Part shown: positions 1 to 6,933 of the stretch, piece by piece
Layout: each line of letters opens with the position of its first letter
How positions within the stretch are numbered: position 1 is the stretch's first letter
Assembly: GCA_964532155.1 (NCBI GenBank)
Contig: CAZHGN010000028.1
Coordinates: 1-17,067, forward strand
DNA from: HGM11416 sp964532155
Lineage (GTDB): Bacteria > Bacillota > Clostridia > Christensenellales > Borkfalkiaceae
DNA length: 17,067 nucleotides
Reading direction: 5' to 3'
The notes under the pieces: model-generated
Told to the model about the DNA's origin: nothing
Database searches by the model: none
The model's input: only the letters and a program-made list of their open reading frames with translations
Translations under genes and position numbers: made by a program

Positions 1-252
1 CTTGGGCATAATTTCGGTGAATGGATAGAAGAAGTTCCTGCAACCGAGAAAGCCGAAGGCGTTAAGGCACATAAAGACTGCTCGGTTTGCGGTAAGCATT
101 TCGATAGCGAGGGCGTTGAACTCGAAAGCCTCGTGATAGCAAAATTACCCGAAAGCGGATGCGGATGTGGAGCTAAAAACGGTAGCGCAGTTGCCGGTTC
201 GGGTGGCTTGGCGTTCATTCTGTTCCTCTTAAAAAAGAGAAGATTTATATAA
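1..252 (+). CDS. C-terminal end of a surface protein with a Cys/Gly-rich membrane-anchor-like tail (partial)
   Basis: The frame is open from base 1 to TAA at 250-252 and gives 83 residues; the start lies outside the window. The visible part begins with a short motif of the type H-N-F-G-E-W-I, followed about 20 residues later by C-S-V-C-G-K-H-F. Such His/Trp then CxxCG patterns recur in repeat domains of secreted Firmicutes surface proteins. The end has the order SGCGCG (cysteines flanked by glycine), a Ser/Gly/Ala stretch, a short hydrophobic segment (GLAFILFLL) and a basic tail KKRRF. This tripartite layout is that of a C-terminal protein-sorting tag (GlyGly-CTERM or Synergist-CTERM style) rather than LPXTG, since no LPXTG is present. 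Export and anchoring are inferred. The product cannot be named from this fragment. Confidence 0.7.
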   Translation, partial: LGHNFGEWIEEVPATEKAEGVKAHKDCSVCGKHFDSEGVELESLVIAKLPESGCGCGAKNGSAVAGSGGLAFILFLLKKRRFI

Positions 253-286
253 TCTTTCGGGTATAAAATAACGTTAGTAAAATTGT

Positions 287-316
287 GGCACGGAAAACCT
301 TTCGTTTTACCGTGCC
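287..316. other. Inverted repeat downstream of the surface-protein gene
   Basis: GGCACGG at 287-293 pairs with CCGTGCC at 310-316 across an A/T-rich loop that extends the pairing with one bulge. There is no T-run after it on the + strand, and only a weak one on the - strand, so terminator function is doubtful. It could be an mRNA 3'-end stabilising hairpin. Confidence 0.35.
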
Positions 317-340
317 TAAAATAACGAATAATACCCGAAT

Positions 341-370
341 AAGCCGATAATCGACTTATAGCGCGACTTT
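341..370 (+). repeat. Dispersed intergenic repeat, copy 1
   Basis: The 26-nt core (345-370) begins CGATAATCGACTTATAGCGC and ends in ACTTT. It shares this core with copies at 12272-12297 and 16825-16850, in inverted orientation at 9008-9030, and with a coding-region match at 10196-10221. The 5' half, AAGCCGATAATCGACTT, is a near-perfect palindrome and could form a small hairpin. Function is unknown. Confidence 0.65.
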
Positions 371-407
371 GTAACAAAAATTAGAAATAATAAAAACAAA
401 TTTAAAA

Positions 408-434
408 CGGCGCGTTCGTAAACAGAACGCGCCG
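408..434. terminator. Bidirectional intrinsic terminator
   Basis: A perfect 10-bp stem, CGGCGCGTTC (408-417) with GAACGCGCCG (425-434), has a 7-nt loop. On the - strand it is followed by TTTTAAATTTG, which suits termination of the dehydrogenase gene ending at 496. On the + strand AATTATTTTT follows, which suits termination of the surface-protein transcript. Confidence 0.75.
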
Positions 435-495
435 AATTATTTTTGCTTGAGTTGTTATTTGTGTCGGTGTTAATAAAGCCCTCGTTTGCCGCCGA

Positions 496-1518
496 TTACA
501 TCATATCGACGATTATGGGGAGAAGGCGGTTAACGCTTTCAGACTGTTCTTTGGCGGATTTTTTGAGGGTTGTTTCGCAGTTTTCGAATTTAACGGAGGG
601 GAAGGTTAGGCAAGAGAAATCGACCGCCTTGTTGGCGAGAATGTTGATTGCTTGTTCTTCCATATTATATCCGCTGTTTACGCAAACGAACTGAAGTTGC
701 TTTTTCATTGCCGCGCTGAAGTTGACCTTAAGGCTTGGATTGGTGAAGCCCACGAATCCGATAGTCGCGTTAAACGATGCAAGTTTGATTGCGAGATCGG
801 TATTGATATTGCTGTCCGAAATATAGACGACCTTTTGCGCCATACGCGCGCCTGTACGTTCGGAAACTTCACGCTCGACCTTATTGTCCGAAAAATAGTT
901 GTAGTATATGCCTGCGCCGCGCGCACGACTAAGATTTTCGTTATTGTTGTCGATTAAAATCGGAACCGCTTGATAATAAATAATAAGCAGTGCCATTATC
1001 GTTCCGAGAACGCCGCCGCCGATAATCGCAACGTGTTCGCCCTTTTTAATGTTGAGCTTTTCTATTGCGGAAAGAGTTATGGCGAGATAATCGATTAAAA
1101 GTGCGTCGTTGTCGCCGACGGACGGGGGGAGTTGATGCAAATACCTATTATCGAGAACCGCAAAATCCCTAAGAAAACCGTTAGTGTTTTTGCCTGCCAC
1201 GAAAAAGTTTGAGCAATCTGCGACGGCACCGTCAATGCAAGCGGTACATTTGCCGCAGTTGCCGACCGGGCTGATGTAAACGCGAGTACCCCGAGTGAGA
1301 TACGCGGCTGAACTTGCGTCCGAAATTTGCCCTATAGCCACGCGCCCGGGAATTACGGGATAGCAAACGTCGTCGCAATCGCCGGCGATGGTGTCTAAAT
1401 CTTCCGGGGTGACGAGGGTTTTGATGATTTTGATTTTGGACGAATCGACGAAGTCGCACATCTCCATCTTGCTGATCTTCGTAAGCTTGCCGTCGCGTGC
1501 AGTTTCTAAACCTGTCAT
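496..1518 (-). CDS. Zinc-type alcohol dehydrogenase-like (MDR family) protein with altered catalytic zinc site
   Basis: This is a 340-residue medium-chain dehydrogenase/reductase, close to the usual 340-350 residues. Visible landmarks are a structural-zinc lobe with Cys88, Cys91, Cys94 and Cys102 in the classic C-x2-C-x2-C-x7-C spacing, and a Rossmann nucleotide-binding loop GGGVLG at 167-172. An acidic Asp190 after the second strand usually favours NAD over NADP. The GHE motif that normally supplies a catalytic-zinc ligand is replaced by GRV at 58-60, and I see no convincing CGTDxH segment before it. The protein may therefore not be a standard zinc-dependent oxidoreductase; the substrate is unknown. 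The start is fixed by AGGAG (complement of 1528-1532), nine bases upstream. A good promoter precedes it and a bidirectional terminator follows. It is the only intact - strand gene and appears monocistronic. Confidence 0.8.
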   Translation of the reverse strand: MTGLETARDGKLTKISKMEMCDFVDSSKIKIIKTLVTPEDLDTIAGDCDDVCYPVIPGRVAIGQISDASSAAYLTRGTRVYISPVGNCGKCTACIDGAVADCSNFFVAGKNTNGFLRDFAVLDNRYLHQLPPSVGDNDALLIDYLAITLSAIEKLNIKKGEHVAIIGGGVLGTIMALLIIYYQAVPILIDNNNENLSRARGAGIYYNYFSDNKVEREVSERTGARMAQKVVYISDSNINTDLAIKLASFNATIGFVGFTNPSLKVNFSAAMKKQLQFVCVNSGYNMEEQAINILANKAVDFSCLTFPSVKFENCETTLKKSAKEQSESVNRLLPIIVDMM

Positions 1519-1569
1519 TAGATAAATCTCCTGCGCAAAACGGTATTATCCGCTTTCGCTTTCACAAGC

Positions 1570-1598
1570 ATTATATTATATCGAGAGAATAATTGCAA
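1570..1598 (-). promoter_or_regulatory. Sigma-A promoter for the dehydrogenase gene
   Basis: Read on the - strand, TTGCAA (1598-1593) is followed after exactly 17 bases by TATAAT (1575-1570). Transcription would start near 1563 and leave a leader of about 45 bases before the ATG at 1518. Confidence 0.7.
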
Positions 1599-1701
1599 GT
1601 AAAATAAAGGCTTTTTTCAAATTAGCGCACGAATTAGAACAAATGTTTGTGATTTTTATTAAAAATATTTTAGATTATAATTAAATGTGGCGTTCAAATA
1701 A

Positions 1702-1730
1702 TTGACTTAACGAAAAAAATGTAATATAAT
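1702..1730 (+). promoter_or_regulatory. Sigma-A promoter for rpmE
   Basis: TTGACT (1702-1707) and a perfect TATAAT (1725-1730) are separated by 17 bases, about 55 bases upstream of the rpmE start. Confidence 0.75.
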
Positions 1731-1785
1731 AACAAACGGCATTGCACCAAAGGGCGTAATGTAACAAACTGAGCGAGGTGATATA

Positions 1786-1989
1786 ATGAAGCCGAATATA
1801 CATCCGGAGTATAAACCGGTGAAGGTTCAGTGTGCTTGCGGTGAAACCTTTATAACCGGATCCACCAAAAAGGGCGATCTCATCAAGGTCGATATCTGCT
1901 CCAAGTGCCATCCTTTCTTTACCGGTAAGCAGAAGCTCGTCGATACAGGCGGACGTGTCGATAAATTCAAAAAGAGATACGGTATGTAA
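1786..1989 (+). CDS. rpmE: 50S ribosomal protein L31 (zinc-binding type)
   Basis: The 67 residues match the full length of L31, a small protein of the large subunit at the intersubunit bridge near the central protuberance. The N-terminus reads MKPNIHPEY, as expected for the family. Cys16, Cys18, Cys38 and Cys41 give the CxC...CxxC zinc site, so this is the C+ (zinc-containing) form rather than the zinc-independent paralogue used under zinc starvation. The C-terminus ends KKRYGM, also typical. GAGGTG at 1775-1780 sets the start. A strong promoter lies upstream and a strong terminator immediately downstream, so it can be expressed as a single-gene unit. Its position ahead of the DUF1385/prmC/prfA genes is a common Firmicutes order. 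Confidence 0.97.
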   Translation: MKPNIHPEYKPVKVQCACGETFITGSTKKGDLIKVDICSKCHPFFTGKQKLVDTGGRVDKFKKRYGM

Positions 1990-2002
1990 TCTTGAAAAAA
2001 CG

Positions 2003-2035
2003 ATAACTCTATGTTCGCATAGAGTTATTTATTTT
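2003..2035 (+). terminator. Intrinsic terminator after rpmE
   Basis: A perfect 11-bp stem, ATAACTCTATG (2003-2013) with CATAGAGTTAT (2018-2028), is capped by a TTCG tetraloop and followed by TTATTTT. Confidence 0.85.
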
Positions 2036-2036
2036 A

Positions 2037-2062
2037 TACGGCGTTTTAATATTAAAGCCGTA
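2037..2062 (+). other. Hairpin just upstream of the DUF1385-PrmC start
   Basis: TACGGC (2037-2042) pairs with GCCGTA (2057-2062). The A/T-rich loop between them (TTTAATATTAAA) is itself palindromic. The hairpin ends 16 bases before the next ATG, in a stretch with no recognisable ribosome binding site, so it may influence translation start. GTTTCATTTT follows, so a weak second terminator is also possible. Confidence 0.4.
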
Positions 2063-2078
2063 GTTTCATTTTATAACA

Positions 2079-3878
2079 ATGGGTAAAAATAAAGATAAAA
2101 AAATCAAAAAAACCGCAATAGGCGGACAAGCTGTAATCGAGGGCGTCATGATGCGCGGAAGAGCCTCTATGGCGACAGCCGTGCGAGACGGCGAAGGGCG
2201 TATACAAATCGAATCGTCGAGGCTCACGCCGACCGATAAAAAACCGCTTTTTTTGCGCCTTCCCATCGTTCGCGGCGTGGTTAGTTTTATAACCTCGCTC
2301 GTCGGCGGAACTAAGACTTTAATGCGCTCCGCCGCCGTTTTCGGCGAAGAGGAGGAGCCGTCGCGTTTCGAAAAATGGCTTGCCGAAAAGCTGCACGTCG
2401 ATCTGTTCGGCGTTGTCGGAACGATAGCGATGTTGCTCGGCGTTGCGCTGTCGGTATTTTTGTTCGTCATGCTGCCGCAGTGGGCAACCGGCGGACTTGA
2501 AATGCTTTTGCATTTCGGCAAGACGAGTTTTTTATATAATCTTATCGAAGGTCTTATAAGAATAGCGATATTCGTTTGCTACATTTTGCTGACGTCGCTT
2601 ATGCCCGATATAAAACGCACGTACATGTATCACGGCGCCGAGCACAAGACGATAACTTGCTACGAAAAGGGCTTGGAACTGACCGTGGAAAACGCAAAAG
2701 GGTGCAGGCGCGTTCACGATAGATGCGGAACGACGTTTTTGTTTTTCGTTATGCTCGTAAGCATTCTCGTTTTCTCGGTGGCAAACAGCATTTTGCAAGT
2801 GGAAGGCTTGCTCAGAATGCTTTTAAAAATAGCCCTTTTGCCGGTGGTTGCGGGGCTTTCTTACGAACTTTTGCGCGGACTGTCTAAGACCGATTCGCCG
2901 ATATTTTATCCGTTAAAGGCTCCCGGCCTTTTACTTCAGCGAATTACCACGAGCGAACCGACCGACGACATGCTCGAAGTTGCGATAACCGCTTTTAACA
3001 CCGTTCTGAAAATGGACGAGGACGAAAGTATTTTGCCGCAAACGTTTATTACCGCTATGCGCGCCGATAAATTATGCGAAGAGGTGAAAACGATTTTATC
3101 TCGCGGCGAAATAACCGACGAATCCGACGTCGAATGGATAGTAAGCATTGCTTCCGGTTTAAAACGAAGCGACGTTCAAAACGGCAAGGATATAGTTCAG
3201 CCGTCGGCTGTTAAACGCGCGCTCGATTTTGCCGAGCAGCGTGCAAGCGGCAGACCGCTTTGGTACGTCGTGGGGGACGCCGATTTTTACGGCTATACCC
3301 TTAAAGTAGACGAGCGGGTTCTTATTCCGCGCCCCGAAACGGAAGAATTAGTCGCGCTTGCGCTCGAAGTCATAAAGCCAACCGATCGCGTACTCGATTT
3401 ATGCACGGGGAGCGGCGCTATAGCCGTTGCAGTCAACCTAAAAAGCGGAGCCGAGTGCGTGGCGAGCGATATAAGCGAAGGTGCGCTTGCGCTCGCGCGG
3501 AAAAACGCCGAGTCTTGCGGTGCGAGCGTGCAATTCGTGCAGAGCGATATGCTCGAATCGGTAGAGGGCGTTTTCGATTGTATAATATCCAATCCGCCGT
3601 ATATTCCGACCGCGGATATAGACGGACTTGACCGCGCCGTGCGCGATTTCGAGCCGAGAACGGCTTTGGACGGCGGCGCCGATGGGCTTGATTTTTACAG
3701 ACGTCTTGCAAAAAGCGCGCCCTTAAGACTTAAAGAGGGCGGCAGACTGTATCTCGAATGCGGTATAGGTCAAGCGCAAGCAATAGCAAACTTGCTTGCG
3801 GAAAACGGTTTTTGCGATATTGCGGTTAAAAAGGATTTATCGGGTATAGAGCGAATGATATACGCTCGAAAAGGGTAA
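2079..3878 (+). CDS. prmC: DUF1385 membrane protein fused to PrmC release-factor glutamine methyltransferase
   Basis: One uninterrupted frame of 599 residues joins two proteins that are usually separate neighbours. Residues 1-300 are a DUF1385 protein: GGQAVIEGVMMRG at 15-27, hydrophobic segments around 108-132, 155-174, 217-236 and 245-265, and the conserved YHGAEHKTI (184-192) and HDRCGTTF (213-220). Residues about 327-599 are PrmC (HemK): a helical N-terminal domain, the PRPETE segment at 417-422, the AdoMet loop DLCTGSG at 440-446 and the catalytic NPPY at 505-508. PrmC methylates the glutamine of the GGQ motif of release factors; the RF1 gene follows directly, 56 bases downstream. The ATG at 2079 is the only possible start after an in-frame TAG at 2061, and no Shine-Dalgarno is visible. 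An internal start at Met327 (base 3057) has no ribosome binding site, which supports a real fusion. Membrane-tethering of PrmC is inferred. Confidence 0.93.
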   Translation: MGKNKDKKIKKTAIGGQAVIEGVMMRGRASMATAVRDGEGRIQIESSRLTPTDKKPLFLRLPIVRGVVSFITSLVGGTKTLMRSAAVFGEEEEPSRFEKWLAEKLHVDLFGVVGTIAMLLGVALSVFLFVMLPQWATGGLEMLLHFGKTSFLYNLIEGLIRIAIFVCYILLTSLMPDIKRTYMYHGAEHKTITCYEKGLELTVENAKGCRRVHDRCGTTFLFFVMLVSILVFSVANSILQVEGLLRMLLKIALLPVVAGLSYELLRGLSKTDSPIFYPLKAPGLLLQRITTSEPTDDMLEVAITAFNTVLKMDEDESILPQTFITAMRADKLCEEVKTILSRGEITDESDVEWIVSIASGLKRSDVQNGKDIVQPSAVKRALDFAEQRASGRPLWYVVGDADFYGYTLKVDERVLIPRPETEELVALALEVIKPTDRVLDLCTGSGAIAVAVNLKSGAECVASDISEGALALARKNAESCGASVQFVQSDMLESVEGVFDCIISNPPYIPTADIDGLDRAVRDFEPRTALDGGADGLDFYRRLAKSAPLRLKEGGRLYLECGIGQAQAIANLLAENGFCDIAVKKDLSGIERMIYARKG

Positions 3879-3934
3879 ACTTTATAAAACTTTATAAAAA
3901 ATTGCTAAAACGGTAAACGGACAAGGAGTGTCAA

Positions 3935-5005
3935 ATGATAGAAAAACTCGAAGCCATATATAAAAAATACTTGGAGCTTACCGAGAAGATTGCCGATCCC
4001 GCGGTGATCGCTCGCATGGACGAATGGCAAAAAATAGCCAAAGAACGTGCGGATATGGAGCCTACGATAGACAAGTACCTCGAATATAAAAAAGCAGAAG
4101 AGGACAAGCGTTCGGCGGAGGAATATTTGCAGACGGAGACCGATCCCGAAATGCGTGCCATGTACGAAGAGGAAATCGAGGATTGCAAGCGCAAACTCGG
4201 CGTAATTTTCGACGAGCTTAAAATATTGCTTTTGCCCAAGGATCCCGACGACGAAAAGAACGTTATTTTGGAAATACGCGGCGGTGCGGGCGGCGAGGAA
4301 GCCGCACTTTTTGCCGCCGAACTTTACAGAATGTATATACGTTACGCCGAAAGTCATCGTTTCAAAACCGAGGAGATCGACGTAAACGAAACCGAGCTCG
4401 GCGGTATTAAAGAAGTTACGATGATGATAAACGGCAAGGGCGCATATAGTCGTTTAAAATACGAAAGCGGTGTTCACAGAGTTCAGCGCGTGCCCGAAAC
4501 CGAATCGCAAGGCAGAGTTCACACTTCGACGGCGACGGTTGCCGTTCTTCCCGAGGCGCAGGACGTCGAAGTCAATATCGACGAAAAAGATTTGCTTATA
4601 GAAACTTGCCGTTCGTCGGGCGCGGGCGGTCAGCATATCAATAAGACCGAATCGTGTATAAGAATGGTTCACTTGCCTACCGGCATAGTGGTTAACTGCC
4701 AAGACGAGCGTTCGCAAATCAAGAACAGAGAAAAGGCGATGAAGGTAATGAAATCACGCCTTTACGACTATTACAGCACTAAATATAAGAGCGAGTACGC
4801 CGAAAATCGCAAAAGCCAAATAGGTACGGGCGACCGCTCGGAGCGTATAAGAACGTACAACTTCCCCCAAGGCAGAGTTACCGATCACCGCATCGGACTT
4901 ACCCTTTATTCGCTGGAGGATTTTCTTGCCGGCGACATCGACGAAATGCTCGACGCGCTCGCCATTGCGGATCGCGAAAAGAAACTTTCGGGCGAAACCG
5001 ATTGA
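3935..5005 (+). CDS. prfA: Peptide chain release factor 1 (RF1)
   Basis: This 356-residue class I release factor has normal family length. RF1 recognises UAA and UAG in the ribosomal A site and triggers peptidyl-tRNA hydrolysis. The stop-codon-reading tripeptide is of the RF1 PxT type, PET at 187-189 within RVPETESQGRVHTS. The catalytic GGQ is at 231-233 in SSGAGGQHINKTES. The acidic helical N-terminal domain covers about 1-105, followed by the conserved IRGGAGGEEAALFA at 114-127. AAGGAG at 3923-3928 sets the start seven bases downstream. It follows the PrmC fusion by 56 bases without an obvious terminator between them, so the methyltransferase and its substrate are probably co-transcribed. 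A hairpin terminator follows. Confidence 0.97.
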   Translation: MIEKLEAIYKKYLELTEKIADPAVIARMDEWQKIAKERADMEPTIDKYLEYKKAEEDKRSAEEYLQTETDPEMRAMYEEEIEDCKRKLGVIFDELKILLLPKDPDDEKNVILEIRGGAGGEEAALFAAELYRMYIRYAESHRFKTEEIDVNETELGGIKEVTMMINGKGAYSRLKYESGVHRVQRVPETESQGRVHTSTATVAVLPEAQDVEVNIDEKDLLIETCRSSGAGGQHINKTESCIRMVHLPTGIVVNCQDERSQIKNREKAMKVMKSRLYDYYSTKYKSEYAENRKSQIGTGDRSERIRTYNFPQGRVTDHRIGLTLYSLEDFLAGDIDEMLDALAIADREKKLSGETD

Positions 5006-5055
5006 TTATTTTCGGATATTAAGTCGCAACGCGTTTTTTAAAACGATTATTTTTT

Positions 5056-5086
5056 ACGGATGCTAAAAAAGCGGCATCCGTTTTTA
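5056..5086 (+). terminator. Intrinsic terminator after prfA
   Basis: ACGGATGC (5056-5063) pairs with GCATCCGT (5074-5081) around an A-rich 10-base loop, and a T-run (5081-5085) follows. The T-run is also the beginning of the 19-base tandem repeat. Confidence 0.7.
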
Positions 5087-5155
5087 CTTGCGACAAACGT
5101 TTTTGCTTGCTACAAACGTTTTTGCTTGCGCCAAAAGTTTTTGCTTGCCGAGACT
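5080..5155 (+). repeat. Four tandem 19-base units downstream of prfA
   Basis: Units start at 5080, 5099, 5118 and 5137. Each begins GTTTTTGCTTGC (GTTTTTACTTGC in the first) and ends in ACAAAC or a variant. Units 1-3 are close copies and the fourth drifts at its end. They directly follow the prfA terminator stem, whose tail is reused as the first part of unit 1. Confidence 0.75.
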
Positions 5156-5279
5156 TGTCAAAAACTCGGTAAAAGCGACTTTCGGTTAACTTCGGGTTAC
5201 GGGAAAAGACCGATTTCGACCAAAAACGAGGGAATATCGAAAAATATCGACGATATATGAAAAAAGTTTGTAAAATGAC

Positions 5280-5308
5280 TTGAAAAAATCGACGAAATGA
5301 TATATTAT
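5280..5308 (+). promoter_or_regulatory. Probable promoter for the small P-loop gene
   Basis: TTGAAA (5280-5285) is followed after 17 bases by TATTAT (5303-5308). Overlapping TATATT and TATAAA are alternative -10 boxes. It lies about 40 bases upstream of the start codon. Confidence 0.5.
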
Positions 5309-5349
5309 AAAGATACAAAGATTGTTACCGTAACGGAGGACAGAATATC

Positions 5350-5757
5350 ATGATCAAATTGATTTACGGCGAAAAGGGCAGCGGGAAAACCAAAATTATT
5401 CTCGATTCACTCAACGAAACTGCGAAAAGCGCGTTGGGAAACGTAGTTTTTATTTCTCAGAAAAAAGCCTATTCCGCAAATATAGATTTTAACGTTCGTT
5501 GCATTTATGCCGAAGATTACGCGATCTGCGGCGTAAACGGACTTATCGGATTCGTCGACGGACTTATGGCGGGCAACGCCGATATCGAGTACGTTTATCT
5601 CGACGGCATCGTCCGCATTGCAGACTGCACGCTCGAAGACACGGCGGCGTTCTTCGTCGAGGCGGAAAAACTTTCCGCAGAGTACGGCGTTAAGTTTGTT
5701 CTCACCATTTCTTCCGACAAGGAAGCAATGCCCGAATTTCTTAAAAAATATTGCTAA
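5350..5757 (+). CDS. Small P-loop NTPase-like protein of unknown function
   Basis: The product has 135 residues. A textbook Walker A motif lies at 7-14 (GEKGSGKT), directly after the first strand MIKLIY. A Walker B-like strand YVYLDG at 81-86 gives Asp85, and a further strand FVLTISSD at 116-123 could carry a sensor residue. These are enough for a compact nucleotide-binding fold, but I do not recognise the family or a substrate. It is too short to be a full kinase or AAA+ protein of known type. GGAGGA at 5335-5340 sets the start. It has its own promoter and is followed by a hairpin, so it is probably transcribed separately from trpS, 171 bases downstream. There are no signal peptide or membrane segments. 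Confidence 0.8.
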   Translation: MIKLIYGEKGSGKTKIILDSLNETAKSALGNVVFISQKKAYSANIDFNVRCIYAEDYAICGVNGLIGFVDGLMAGNADIEYVYLDGIVRIADCTLEDTAAFFVEAEKLSAEYGVKFVLTISSDKEAMPEFLKKYC

Positions 5758-5781
5758 TAACGCAAGATAGAATTTGGCTTG

Positions 5782-5816
5782 TCGGCGGGAATTTCTTCCT
5801 GCCGATAATTATTATT
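5782..5816 (+). terminator. Probable terminator after the P-loop gene
   Basis: TCGGCGGGAA (5782-5791) pairs with TTCCTGCCGA (5796-5805), ten pairs including one G-U, around a TTTC loop. The tail TAATTATTATTT is U-rich but interrupted. Confidence 0.6.
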
Positions 5817-5848
5817 TACAGCGTGAACGGTTAAGTTTTGCGGTGCAT

Positions 5849-5876
5849 AAAACAAGGGGCTTTTGCGCCTTGTTTT
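5849..5876 (+). terminator. Hairpin upstream of trpS, possible terminator
   Basis: AAAACAAGG (5849-5857) pairs with CCTTGTTTT (5868-5876). The right arm is also the first unit of a short tandem repeat. No T-box signature is seen in this leader. It could be a second terminator after the P-loop gene or a leader element of trpS. Confidence 0.4.
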
Positions 5877-5901
5877 GGCATTGTTTTGCGCATTGTTTTG
5901 C
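5867..5901 (+). repeat. Short tandem repeat before trpS
   Basis: There are three units: GCCTTGTTTTG at 5867-5877, then GCATTGTTTTGC at 5878-5889 and again at 5890-5901. They end 27 bases before the trpS start codon. Confidence 0.65.
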
Positions 5902-5928
5902 GCCGCCGCTTTCGCTTTGGAGTAGGTT

Positions 5929-6933
5929 ATGGAAGAAAAAAAGAGGTTATTCAGTGCGGTTCAGCCGTCGGGTACTCCGACGATCGGAAATTATATAGGC
6001 GCGATTAAAAACTTTTCCGCCTTGCAAGACGAATTTGAGTGCATTTATGCGGTGGCGGATCTTCATACGCTTACGGTTAGGCAAGATCCCGCCGAACTTC
6101 GCGCACGCACGCTCAATTTGCTCGCTCTTTATATCGCAAGCGGAATAGATCCCGAAAAATCGGTCTTATTCGTTCAGTCGCACGTGCATGAGCACGCCGA
6201 GCTTACTTGGATACTCAACACGATAACCTATCCCGGCGAACTTTCGCGCATGACTCAGTTCAAGGATAAATCGCGCAATCATGCCGACAACGTGAACATG
6301 GGGCTTATGGATTATCCCGTGCTTATGGCTGCCGATATCTTGCTTTACGGTGCGGCGCTCGTGCCCGTCGGCAAGGATCAAAAGCAACATCTCGAGATTG
6401 CTCGCGATATAGCCGAACGCTTTAATAACAGATATTCGCCCACCTTCGTTATGCCCGAAGGTTATATTTCGGAAACGGGCGCGAATATTATGAGCTTGCA
6501 AGATCCTCTTCACAAAATGTCCAAGAGCGATCCCAACGTAAACGCTTACATTTCGCTTTCGGACGACAAAGATACCATTTTGCGCAAATTCCGCAAGGCG
6601 GTAACCGATTCGGAGGGTATAATCAAGCGCGATCCCGCGCGTGCGGGCATAACCAACCTCATCAATATTTATTCGGCTTTTAGCGGCATGGCGCCGTCCG
6701 AGGTCGAAAAGAAGTTCGAGGGGGCGGGTTACGGCGAGTTTAAAGCGGAGGTCGGCGAGGTCGTTGCGGCTACCGTCGTTCCTCTCGACGAAAAGCGCAG
6801 GGAAATTCTTGCCGATAAGAGTTACCTCGAAGACGTAATGGCAAGCGGCAGAGAAAAAGCCTCGCGCATGGCGGCAAAAATGCTCGATAAGGTTTACCGC
6901 AAGGTCGGGCTCTACCGCATAGGTAAACGCTAA
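5929..6933 (+). CDS. trpS: Tryptophanyl-tRNA synthetase
   Basis: The 334-residue product has the normal bacterial TrpRS length and charges tRNA-Trp in the cytoplasm. It is a class I synthetase. The HIGH-equivalent motif is TIGN at 18-21 within the family signature PSGTPTIGNYIGA, and the KMSKS loop is at 196-200. The MGLMDYPVLMAADILLY block (124-140), typical of TrpRS, is intact. GGAG at 5919-5922 lies six bases before the ATG. The stop codon overlaps the next start by one base (TAATG), so the DUF5685 gene is translationally coupled to it. There is no T-box in the 171-base leader, which instead holds a hairpin and a 12-base tandem repeat. Confidence 0.97.
   Translation: MEEKKRLFSAVQPSGTPTIGNYIGAIKNFSALQDEFECIYAVADLHTLTVRQDPAELRARTLNLLALYIASGIDPEKSVLFVQSHVHEHAELTWILNTITYPGELSRMTQFKDKSRNHADNVNMGLMDYPVLMAADILLYGAALVPVGKDQKQHLEIARDIAERFNNRYSPTFVMPEGYISETGANIMSLQDPLHKMSKSDPNVNAYISLSDDKDTILRKFRKAVTDSEGIIKRDPARAGITNLINIYSAFSGMAPSEVEKKFEGAGYGEFKAEVGEVVAATVVPLDEKRREILADKSYLEDVMASGREKASRMAAKMLDKVYRKVGLYRIGKR

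Larger units (their letters stand above)
5006..5349. other. 344-base intergenic region between prfA and the P-loop gene
   Basis: It contains the prfA terminator (5056-5086), four 19-base tandem units (5080-5155) and a promoter (5280-5308). I see no gene here. Open frames on both strands run through the repeats and have low-complexity, repeat-derived products without family features. Between 5156 and 5279 I recognise nothing except A-rich sequence. Confidence 0.6.

Noticed and set aside
5080..5155. CRISPR array
   Set aside because: The 19-base units are contiguous with no spacers, and there are no cas genes in the window.
5060..5260. 66-codon frame downstream of prfA
   Set aside because: It begins in the terminator stem and its product is dictated by the 19-base repeats; no ribosome binding site or family feature.
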